Source of the DNA: Frigidibacter mobilis
GTDB lineage: Bacteria > Pseudomonadota > Alphaproteobacteria > Rhodobacterales > Rhodobacteraceae
Length of the DNA: 64,000 nt
Assembly: GCF_001620265.1 (NCBI RefSeq)
Contig: NZ_CP012661.1
Location: 1,426,001 to 1,490,000 of the forward strand
Direction: 5' to 3'
Position numbers and translations under genes: made by a program. Numbering within the stretch: position 1 is the stretch's first letter; each line of letters starts with the position of its first letter. The notes below the pieces were generated by a model that made no database searches, was not told where the DNA came from, and was given only the letters and a program-made list of their open reading frames with translations. Of the stretch, positions 53,906 through 61,989 are shown one piece after another.

Positions 53906-55322
53906 TTACTGCGTTCCCCCGGCAGCCGCCTCGCTGAGACTTACGAAATTCGCCGCCTGCTGCTGAAGCGCCAAGGCGAGCGATTGCTGCGCCTGCAGAT
54001 AGCTGCGCTCGGAATCCAGCACATCGCTGAACTCACCCGCGCCGACACTGAAGTTCGTGCGCGTCAGCTCGAGCGCCTCGGACGAGGTTGCGACCAGCTT
54101 TTGCTGGGCGGCCACGTTGCGCGCGTCTCGGCGATAGGCGGCCAGGCTGCTTTCCACCTCTTCGATCGCCGTCAGCACGGCACTTTCCCAGGCCAGCCGG
54201 GCCTGCACGGCCTTGCTCTCCGCGCGGGTGAGGTTGGCGCGATTGGTGCCGCCGGTGAAGATCGGCAGGTTGAGCGAGGGCCCAAGCGCCCAGGTGGTGA
54301 TATTGCCGCCGCCGGAAATATTGGTGGGCTGGATGTTCCCCGACAGTGACAAGGACGGATAGAATGCCGCCTTTGCGACGCCGATCCCGAACACTGCCGA
54401 AGCATAGGTCCGTTCCGCAACCCGCAGATCGGGGCGCGCGGATCACGTCTGCCGGCAGGCCGACGCTGGCGTTGAAGCGGGGCCGCGGCTGGCCGCCGCT
54501 GCGTTCCAGCGCGGGGCGAAGGGTGGCGACGCGCTGCGCGGTCAGCGTGGCAAGCCGTGCCAAGGCCTGATCGACCGCGGTCTCGAAGCCGGGAAGCTGC
54601 GCCTCTCCTTCGGCCACCAGTTGTTCCGCCTGAAGGACGGCAAGCCTGTCGGTTGCGCCCGCTTCGAACTGGTTTCTGGTCAGTTCAAGGCTGCTGCGCC
54701 GGCTTTCCAGCGACTTGCGCGTCAGGGCGAGGCTGGCCTGCTGATAGCGCAGGTCGATATAGGCATTGGCGATCCCGCTCTGCATCACCAGCCGCGCGAC
54801 ATCGGCCGAGGCATAGGCCGCGTCCAGCTCTGCCGCCGCCGCGCGGCGCGAGTTGCTGTTGGCGCCGAAAACGTCGATCATCCAGGACACGTTTCCGCCC
54901 GCGGTCGAGGTTTCCGTGGTGCCCGTCCCGCTGCTGTCGCCGCGTTGGGCAGAGCCGGTCGCGCTGATCTGGGGCAGGTCGTTCGCTGCCACGCCGGCCG
55001 CCGAGGCCCGGGCTTCGGTGATGGCTTCGACCGCCTGGCGCACATCGAGGTTGCGCATCATCCCGGCGTCGATCAGCCGGTTCAGGTTTTGATCGCGGAA
55101 CGACAGCCACCAGGTGCGGGTCGTCACCGGATCTTGCCGCGCCGGAGAGCCTTGCTCGAATGAGCTGGCAACCTCTGCGACGGGGGCCTCATAGCTGACC
55201 TGTGTGCAGGCGGTCATCGCCAGCGCCGATCCTCCCCAGAACAAGAGATGCCGCCGCGACAGCGGTCGGGCAGGACCGGCAGCCGGATCCGGAAATGTGT
55301 CTGTCACAGTGCTCCGCAGCAT
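53906..55322 (-). CDS. NodT-type outer membrane efflux lipoprotein, one frame change
   Basis: Start ATG 55322 with AAGGAG upstream. The signal region S-R-R-H-L-L-F-W-G-G then A-M-T-A-C is both Tat-like and a lipobox. The TolC-type alpha-barrel repeats follow (W-W-L-S-F-R-D-Q-N-L-N-R-L-I-D, R-N-Q-F-E-A-G-A-T-D, G-L-P-A-D-V-I-R). After V-I-R-A the frame shifts near 54441-54448 and continues with F-G-I-G-V-A-K-A-A-F-Y-P-S-L ... The conserved R-P-D-L-R-V-A-E appears if a CG pair is restored in the CGCGCG stretch; removal of one C would also work. It is the outer channel for the RND pump, divergent across the TetR operator. Confidence 0.87.
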
Positions 55323-55404
55323 ATGCGGCTCTCCTTTGCGCTGGTGTCTGGGCTTGCCCGCCAAACCGAATCTTTTCTCAACATCCGGCCCGTATGATTC
55401 CGTC

Positions 55405-55432
55405 TTTACATACATACACGCATGTTTGTAAA
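55405..55432. promoter_or_regulatory. AcrR/TtgR-like operator
   Basis: TTTACATACAT (55405-55415) and ATGTTTGTAAA (55422-55432) form a 28-bp dyad with one mismatch pair, close to the TACATACAT type boxes bound by AcrR-like repressors. It sits in the 125-base gap between the divergent outer-membrane gene and tetR, so one repressor could govern both. Confidence 0.78.
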
Positions 55433-55447
55433 GAGAGACAGCAACTC

Positions 55448-56095
55448 ATGGAGATTCGTATGCGCAGAAGCAAGGAGGACGCCGAACAGACCCGGCAGGC
55501 CATTCTTGACGCCGCCGAAGAACTGTTCTGCAGTCTGGGCGTTGGCGCCTCGACTCTGGAAAAGATCTCGCGTCGGGCAGGGGTCACGCGCGGGGCGCTG
55601 TATTGGCATTTCAAGGACAAGGGCGATCTTCTGCAGGCCCTGCACGATCGCAGCATGCCGGTGCAGGTGGTGCTGATCGAGACCGCAGCCAAGACCGGCC
55701 ATGACGATCCGCTCGGACTTCTGAATACGGCGGCAATCGACATGCTGCTGGCCTTTGAAAAGGATCCGCAGCAGCAACGCATGTTCGCCATCATGAATTC
55801 GCATTCGCCCGATGAAGAGGGCTCGGCCTGGATTGCCAAGGTCAATGGCGACCTCTTCAGAACCTTGTCGACCCTGGTCAAGCAGGCCCATTCAAAGGGG
55901 CAGCTGTCTGAGGATTTTCAACCCAAGGAGGCGGCGGTCATCATGCTGGCGACGGTGAATGGCCTGCTGAACGAATGGCTGAGGTCTGGCAAAAGCTTCC
56001 CGCTTGCAAGGCTTGGGGCGAAGATCATAACACGGCAGACAGAGATGTTCCGCCACAGCCCGGTGCCAGTCGGGCGACGCGCCTCGATCCGATAA
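55448..56095 (+). CDS. TetR/AcrR-family regulator of RND efflux
   Basis: 215 residues from ATG 55448; ATG 55460 is also possible. The helix-turn-helix (about 15-60) shows R-Q-A-I-L-D-A-A-E-E-L-F, then I-S-R-R-A-G-V-T-R-G-A-L-Y-W-H-F-K-D-K, as in AcrR and TtgR. The C-terminal domain would bind drugs or other pump substrates. It precedes the pump genes by 82 bases. Confidence 0.94.
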   Translation: MEIRMRRSKEDAEQTRQAILDAAEELFCSLGVGASTLEKISRRAGVTRGALYWHFKDKGDLLQALHDRSMPVQVVLIETAAKTGHDDPLGLLNTAAIDMLLAFEKDPQQQRMFAIMNSHSPDEEGSAWIAKVNGDLFRTLSTLVKQAHSKGQLSEDFQPKEAAVIMLATVNGLLNEWLRSGKSFPLARLGAKIITRQTEMFRHSPVPVGRRASIR

Positions 56096-56177
56096 CCCTG
56101 CTTACACCTGCACCCTCTAGGGTGCCCTGCGCCCCATTGCGAAAACACAGACACCTCCCTCCCAAACAGGTTCCCAG

Positions 56178-57335
56178 ATGACCCATACCAGCCGGAACAG
56201 ACTACTGAGCACCGCGCTCGCCGCCCTGCTGACCGCGACCGCACTGCCGATGTCGGCGCGTGCACAGCAGATGCCGCCGCCGAGCGTCACCGTGGCGCCT
56301 GCTGTCGTCGGGGAATATACCCTGACCACCCGGCTTCCCGGCCGGATCAAGGCCTCTACCGTGGCCGAAGTGCGTCCGCAGGTCTCGGGTATCATCAGCG
56401 AAGAGCTGTTCGAAGAGGGCCGCTGGGTCGAGGCGGGCCAACCGCTCTACAAGATCGAGGATGCGGTCTATGCAGCCAGTGTTCTGGCGGCGAAGGCCTC
56501 GGTCGCGCAGGCACAGGCCAATTATGACCTTGCCGTTCTTGATGCCAACCGGGCGGAAGAGCTGCTGACCACCAATGCCGGCTCGGCCGCGAACCGCGAC
56601 AAGGCCGTCGCCACGCGCGATGCCGCCGCGGCCTCGCTGCAGGCGGCCGAGGCGCAATTGACCAGTGCCGAGATCGACCTTGACCGCACGACGGTCCGCG
56701 CGCCCGTCGCAGGGGTCATCGGCCTGTCGCAGACCAATACCGGCTCGCTCGTCGGGGCGCAGCAGACGGCGGCGCTGGCCACGATCCGCACGCTTGATCC
56801 GGTCTATGTCGATGTCACGCAATCGGTCAGCGACCTGATGCGCTGGACCGTACCGGGCAAGATGCGCGACCTTCTGCAATCGACCGAGGCGACTCTGCTC
56901 CTGCCCAATGGCAAGACCTTCGACCAGAAGGGCCTGATGAAGGCCGCCGAGCCGCAGGTGGAGCCGACCACCGGCATGGTCACGCTGCGGATCAGCTTTC
57001 CCAACCCCGATTTCGCGCTGCTGCCCGGGCTTTATGTCGAGGTCGTGATGCCGCAGGCCACCGAGAAGGACGCCATCCTCGTGCCGCAGACGGCGGTGAT
57101 GCGCGATGCGCAAGGCGGCGCAAATGTCTGGGTGGTGGAGGGCGGCAAGATCGCCGTACGCCCTGTCAGCGTCCTGGGCGCCTCGGGTGGCGACTGGGTC
57201 GTGACATCGGGGCTGCAGAACGGGGATCAGATCGTCACCTCGGGCTTCCAGAAGGCTTCCCCGGGCGCCGAGGTGCAGATCGCTCCGGCCGAAGGCGCAG
57301 CCCCCGCGGGCATGGCCGCCGCAGAGGGGCACTGA
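56178..57335 (+). CDS. RND efflux periplasmic adaptor (AcrA/MexA type)
   Basis: 385 residues. Signal peptide of about 29 residues ending A-R-A before Q-Q-M; no lipobox Cys, so unlike AcrA it is probably not lipid-anchored. Lipoyl halves (V-R-P-Q-V-S-G-I-I and R-A-P-V-A-G-V-I-G) flank an alpha-helical hairpin, followed by beta-barrel and membrane-proximal domains. It bridges the RND pump and the outer channel. The stop is 3 bases from the pump start. Confidence 0.95.
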   Translation: MTHTSRNRLLSTALAALLTATALPMSARAQQMPPPSVTVAPAVVGEYTLTTRLPGRIKASTVAEVRPQVSGIISEELFEEGRWVEAGQPLYKIEDAVYAASVLAAKASVAQAQANYDLAVLDANRAEELLTTNAGSAANRDKAVATRDAAAASLQAAEAQLTSAEIDLDRTTVRAPVAGVIGLSQTNTGSLVGAQQTAALATIRTLDPVYVDVTQSVSDLMRWTVPGKMRDLLQSTEATLLLPNGKTFDQKGLMKAAEPQVEPTTGMVTLRISFPNPDFALLPGLYVEVVMPQATEKDAILVPQTAVMRDAQGGANVWVVEGGKIAVRPVSVLGASGGDWVVTSGLQNGDQIVTSGFQKASPGAEVQIAPAEGAAPAGMAAAEGH

Positions 57336-57338
57336 CCG

Positions 57339-60300
57339 ATGGCACGTTTCTTCATCAACCGCCCCATCTTCGCATGGGTGATCGCCATCATCGTGATGGC
57401 GGTGGGCACGCTGTCGATCCTGCAGCTGCCGATCTCGCAATATCCCTCGATCGCCGGCCCCTCGATCGTCATCAGCGCCAACTACCCCGGTGCCTCGGCT
57501 GAAACCGCGGCTGATACCGTGGTCCAGCTGATCGAAAAGGAAATGACCGGCCTTGACGGCCTGCGCTACATCAGCTCCTCGACCACCTCGACCGGGGCGG
57601 TCGAAGTCACCATGACCTTCGTTCTGGGCACCGATCCCGACACGGCACAGGTCCAGGTCCAAAACAAGCTGGCACAGGCCGAGGCGGGCCTGCCCGAAGC
57701 CGTCACCCGCCAGGGCGTCACGGTCGAGAAATCGGCCACGGGTTTCCTGATGATTGCCGGGCTGGTGTCGAATGACGGCCAGCGCAGCGACATCGACCTG
57801 GCCGACTATCTCTCCTCGAACATTGTCGAGCCGGTGTCGCGGCTGACCGGCGTCGGCAAGGTGCAGGTCTTCGGTTCCGAATATGCGATGCGGATCTGGC
57901 TCGATCCACTGAAGCTGAAATATTACGATCTGGCGCCTTCGGCCGTCGTGGCCGCGATCAGCGCGCAGAACGCCCAGATCTCGGCCGGGGCTTTCGGCGC
58001 CATGCCCGCCGCCGAGGGCCAGGCCCTCAATGCCACCATCACCGCGCAATCCTTGCTGCGCACGCCCGAGGATTTCGAGCGGATCGTCCTGCGCGCCGAT
58101 ACCGATGGCGGCCTGGTGCTGCTGCGCGACGTGGCCCGTGCCGAGCTTGGCACCGAAAACTACGAACTCGCGGGCTTCTACAACGGCAAGCCCGCCGCGG
58201 CGATGGCGATCCAGCTGGCCTCGGGCGCCAATGCGCTGGAGACGGCCGGACTGGTGAAGGCCAAGATCGCCGAGCTGGAAAAGGACTTTCCGGCCGGTGT
58301 CAGCTACGTCATCCCCTATGACACCACGCCCTTCGTGACGCTGTCGATCGAAGCGGTGGTCCACACGCTGATCGAGGCGATCGTGCTGGTGGTGATGGTG
58401 ATGTTGATCTTCCTGCACAACTTCCGCGCCACGTTGATCCCGACGCTGGCGGTTCCGGTCGTGCTGCTGGGAACGTTCGGGATCATGGCCGTGCTTGGCT
58501 TTTCGATCAACACGCTGACCATGCTGGCGATGGTGCTGGCCATCGGCCTTCTGGTCGATGACGCCATCGTCGTGGTCGAGAACGTCGAACGCATCATGAA
58601 TGACGAACATCTGGGCCCCAAGGAAGCCACCGAGAAATCGATGGACGAGATTTCGGGCGCGCTGGTGGGCATTGCGATGGTGGTGTCGGCGGTGTTCGTG
58701 CCGATGGCCTTCTTTGGCGGCGCCACGGGCGAGATGTACAAGCAATTCGCCGTCACCATCGTCTCGGCGATGGGCCTTTCGGTGGCTGTCGCGCTGATCT
58801 TCACGCCCGCGCTTTGCGCAACGCTGCTCAAGCCCCACGCCCATCCGGGCGCGCGCCGGCAAGGGGTGCTGGCCCGGCTCGGCAACGGCTTCTCTGCCTG
58901 GTTCGAGCGCAACTTTGGCCGCGTGACCAATGCCTATGTGGCCGGCGTCACCCGCGTGACAGCGGGGCCGCTGCGGATGCTGATCGTCTATGCGCTGATC
59001 GTCGGCGGCATGGTCGTGATGTATCAGCGCACGCCCACCTCGTTCCTGCCGGAAGAGGATCAGGGCTCGCTCATCACCATCGTGCAACTGCCTTCTGGTG
59101 CGACCGCCGGGGCGACCGAGGCCGTGCTGCGCAAGGTCGAGGGCTACTGGCAGGGTGCGGAGGCCGACAATGTCGACGCGATCTTCTCGGTCCGCGGCTT
59201 CTCCTTCGGGGGGCAGGGCCAGAACACCGGCCTGCTGTTCGTCAAGCTGAAGGACTGGGAAGAACGCACTGCCCCGGGCTCCTCGGCGCAGGCGATGGTG
59301 GGGCGCGCCTTCGGGCCGCTGTTCTTCGGGATGCGCGAGGCGATGGTTGTACCTTTCGCCCCGCCGGCGGTGATGGAACTGGGCAACTCCAACGGGTTCA
59401 CCGGCTTCCTGACCGCAACCAGCGGCAAGACGCATGAGGAGTTGCTGCAGGCGCGCAACATGCTTCTGGGTATGGCCGCGCAGAACCCGGTCCTCAGCGG
59501 CGTGCGCCCGAGCGGGATTGAGGATGCGCCTCAGTTCCGGCTGAACATCGACTGGGCCAAGGCCGGCGCGGTCGGGGTCACGGCGGCCGATGTCGGAGAC
59601 TTCCTGAACACCGTCTGGTCCAGCAACTACGTCAACGACTTCCTGTATCAGGGCCGGGTGAAGCGGGTCTATGTGCAGGGCGAACCGGCCGCACGCTCGA
59701 CCCCCGAAGATCTGGCGCAATGGCGGATCCAGAACAGCAACGGCGATTTCGTCGACTTCTCGACCTTCGCCACGCAGGAATGGGTCTACGGCCCCCAGCA
59801 GGTCAAGCGATACAATGCCCTGTCGGCAATGGCGATCGAAGGCACGGCTGCCGAGGGCTACACCTCTGGCGCGGCGATTGCGGCGATGGAACAGCTGGTC
59901 ACCCAACTGCCCCCCGGCTTCAACCTGCAATGGACCGGCATGTCGCTGGAAGAGAAGGAAGCCGGCGCCGGGGCGATGACGCTTTACGGTCTGGCACTGG
60001 CAGTGGTCTTCCTCTGTCTTGCCGCGCTGTATGAAAGCTGGACCATCCCGATCGCGGTTCTGCTGGCGATGCCGGTCGGTATCCTCGGCGCACTGGTCGG
60101 GGCCTGGGTCGGCGGGCAGTCGAACGGCGTCTACTTCCAGGTCGGCCTGCTGACCATCGTCGGCCTGACCGGCAAGAACGGCATCATGATCGTGGAATTT
60201 GCCCGCGAACGGATGTCGAGCCTCGGGGAAACCGCGGTCGAGGCGGTGCGGGCCGCGACGCGCCTGCGCTTCCGCCCGATCCTGATGACCTCGATGGCCT

Positions 60301-60494
60301 TCGGGCTGGGGGTGGTGCCGCTGGTGCTGTCCACCGGCGCAGGGTCGGGCGCGCGGGAGGCCATTGGCTATGCCACGCTGTTCGGCACCATCATCGGCAC
60401 CACGCTGACGCTGTTCTTCGTGCCGGTGTTCTTCGTGCTCATCGACCGCGTGTTCTCGCGCCGGCCGAAAACTCCGGCGGCCGTTGCTGCCTGA
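57339..60494 (+). CDS. RND multidrug efflux pump (AcrB/MexB, HAE-1 family)
   Basis: 1051 residues, twelve expected membrane helices. Helix 4 carries the proton-relay pair in G-L-L-V-D-D-A-I-V-V-V-E-N and helix 10 the Lys in L-T-G-K-N-G-I. Start F-F-I-N-R-P-I-F-A-W-V is typical of HAE-1 pumps. With the adaptor and the divergent NodT-like channel it forms a tripartite exporter, likely derepressed when the TetR protein binds ligand. Substrates cannot be read from sequence. Confidence 0.97.
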   Translation: MARFFINRPIFAWVIAIIVMAVGTLSILQLPISQYPSIAGPSIVISANYPGASAETAADTVVQLIEKEMTGLDGLRYISSSTTSTGAVEVTMTFVLGTDPDTAQVQVQNKLAQAEAGLPEAVTRQGVTVEKSATGFLMIAGLVSNDGQRSDIDLADYLSSNIVEPVSRLTGVGKVQVFGSEYAMRIWLDPLKLKYYDLAPSAVVAAISAQNAQISAGAFGAMPAAEGQALNATITAQSLLRTPEDFERIVLRADTDGGLVLLRDVARAELGTENYELAGFYNGKPAAAMAIQLASGANALETAGLVKAKIAELEKDFPAGVSYVIPYDTTPFVTLSIEAVVHTLIEAIVLVVMVMLIFLHNFRATLIPTLAVPVVLLGTFGIMAVLGFSINTLTMLAMVLAIGLLVDDAIVVVENVERIMNDEHLGPKEATEKSMDEISGALVGIAMVVSAVFVPMAFFGGATGEMYKQFAVTIVSAMGLSVAVALIFTPALCATLLKPHAHPGARRQGVLARLGNGFSAWFERNFGRVTNAYVAGVTRVTAGPLRMLIVYALIVGGMVVMYQRTPTSFLPEEDQGSLITIVQLPSGATAGATEAVLRKVEGYWQGAEADNVDAIFSVRGFSFGGQGQNTGLLFVKLKDWEERTAPGSSAQAMVGRAFGPLFFGMREAMVVPFAPPAVMELGNSNGFTGFLTATSGKTHEELLQARNMLLGMAAQNPVLSGVRPSGIEDAPQFRLNIDWAKAGAVGVTAADVGDFLNTVWSSNYVNDFLYQGRVKRVYVQGEPAARSTPEDLAQWRIQNSNGDFVDFSTFATQEWVYGPQQVKRYNALSAMAIEGTAAEGYTSGAAIAAMEQLVTQLPPGFNLQWTGMSLEEKEAGAGAMTLYGLALAVVFLCLAALYESWTIPIAVLLAMPVGILGALVGAWVGGQSNGVYFQVGLLTIVGLTGKNGIMIVEFARERMSSLGETAVEAVRAATRLRFRPILMTSMAFGLGVVPLVLSTGAGSGAREAIGYATLFGTIIGTTLTLFFVPVFFVLIDRVFSRRPKTPAAVAA

Positions 60495-60516
60495 TCTGGC
60501 GCCAGAAACGGCGTTC

Positions 60517-60547
60517 GCCCCGGCCGCGTTATGCGGCCGGGGCTTTT
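60517..60547 (+). terminator. Rho-independent terminator of the efflux operon
   Basis: GCCCCGGCCGC (60517-60527) pairs exactly with GCGGCCGGGGC (60533-60543) across a GTTAT loop, followed by TTTT. It lies 23 bases after the pump stop. Confidence 0.92.
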
Positions 60548-60596
60548 GTGCCCGGGCCCGAAGGCCAAGGCGCTTTCTCGACGGCGCCAACCGCGC

Positions 60597-61640
60597 TCAG
60601 CCATCGCCCCGCAGCCGGGACTTGTCGCGGATCACCCGGCGGGTCATCCGGCCAAAGGCGCGCTGGCGGCTATGCGCCTCTGCCAGCGTTTCCGAGTTGT
60701 AGCGGTCTTCGCGCCGCAGCTTTTCCCACCGCAGCACCCTCTCCGCATCCAGATCGCCCGCCGTCACCGCTGCGCGGATCGCGCAGCCCGGTTCGGCCTG
60801 ATGCGTGCAGTTGCCGAATCGGCAGGTGCGGGCCAGCGCATCCAGATCGTCGAAGACCGCGGCAATGCCCTCTTCGGCATCGGCCAGGCGTAGCTCGCGC
60901 ATTCCGGGCGTGTCGATCAGCCAGCCGCCGCCGGTCATCGGCAGAAGGTGCCGCGCGGTGGTGGTGTGGCGGCCCTTCGCGTCATCCTCGCGGATCGCGG
61001 CGGTTGCATGCGCGGCGCCCACAAGCGCATTGGCCAGCGTGGTCTTGCCCACGCCCGACGAGCCGGCCAGTGCCACCGTCTGCCCGGGGCGGCACCAGTC
61101 GGCCAGCGCCGCGCCCACAGCGGGCGCCAGCGCATCCAGCACCAACGCCGGGGCGCGGCGGTTCACCGCCTCGGCCCGCGCCCGCCACAGCTCGGGGTCG
61201 CCCGCCAGATCGGCCTTGGTCAGCACGATCACCGGCTGCACCCCGGCGCTGAGCGCCAGCGCCAGGTAGCGTTCCAGCCGCGCCGGGTTGAAATCGGCAT
61301 TGCAGGAACTGACGACGAACAACGTGTCGACATTGGCTGCGATCAATTGTCGCCCCGCGCCGCTGCCCGCAGCGCGGCGGGCAAGGCTGGTGCGGCGGTC
61401 GAGCACCCGCAGCAGGCGCGGCCCCTCGGCCAGCCCCCAGTCGCCGACGGCAATCTCGGTGGTGGAGTGCCCCGGCGGCAGGGTCAGCGACAGTGGGCCA
61501 GCCGCGGACAGGGCGTCGAGCCGGTCGCGGTGGACGGCGGAAATCCGGCAAGGTGTGGTGGAGCCGATCTCGTCCAGGGCAAGCTGGCGCAGGAAATCGG
61601 CAGCCCAGCCGAGACCGGCGAGCGTAGGAATAGGGTTCAA
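60597..61640 (-). CDS. rsgA: ribosome small-subunit GTPase RsgA
   Basis: 347 residues. An OB-fold N-terminus leads to a circularly permuted GTPase: L-T-K-A-D (G4) comes before G-S-S-G-V-G-K-T-T (G1) and D-T-P-G-M (G3). The C-terminal zinc site is C-R-F-G-N-C-T-H ... G-C. RsgA checks late 30S maturation. The C-terminal Arg-rich tail is of the short alphaproteobacterial type. Convergent with the efflux operon, beyond the terminator. Confidence 0.95.
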   Translation of the reverse strand: MNPIPTLAGLGWAADFLRQLALDEIGSTTPCRISAVHRDRLDALSAAGPLSLTLPPGHSTTEIAVGDWGLAEGPRLLRVLDRRTSLARRAAGSGAGRQLIAANVDTLFVVSSCNADFNPARLERYLALALSAGVQPVIVLTKADLAGDPELWRARAEAVNRRAPALVLDALAPAVGAALADWCRPGQTVALAGSSGVGKTTLANALVGAAHATAAIREDDAKGRHTTTARHLLPMTGGGWLIDTPGMRELRLADAEEGIAAVFDDLDALARTCRFGNCTHQAEPGCAIRAAVTAGDLDAERVLRWEKLRREDRYNSETLAEAHSRQRAFGRMTRRVIRDKSRLRGDG

Positions 61641-61989
61641 GGGAGTGCCCTCGCAAAATACTGAAACGCTGGCGCGGGTCAGGCGCCGGTGACGATCAGA
61701 CGGGCAGGGCGGCGGCGGGTGATCCGCTCAGACGGCCCCGGCCCGGAGGGATGCAAGCTCTGACATGTCCTCTCCTTTGCGGCGATTGTTTCAGCGGCAT
61801 CTTTGCCGACGCCGGTAATTTACGCTTGACGAAGCCGGTGTGCAAGGCGCGGCAAAACACCTTGTACATTCTGTGACGCATGTACTTGACTATACTAGTC
61901 GGATAAGCGAAATCCCGCACATCAATCGGAACGCCAACGCCAGCACCTCGCCAGCGAAGCCAAACACCGCTTCCTCTGGGGGACTGACA
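61641..61989. promoter_or_regulatory. 349-base divergent region between rsgA and TonB receptor
   Basis: No gene is seen. The receptor-proximal part holds GTACAT-N10-ATGTAC (61864-61885), then TTGACT (61886-61891) and GACTA-TAC-TAGTC (61888-61900), with TATACT inside as a possible -10. These stacked dyads look like an iron- or haem-responsive promoter, but the regulator cannot be named from sequence. Confidence 0.55.

Noticed and set aside
56202..60590. 1462-codon open frame antisense to the RND efflux genes
   Set aside because: It mirrors the codon pattern of the adaptor and pump genes, is rich in His, Arg, Asp and Gly, and shows no domain. High-GC genes leave such antisense frames open.
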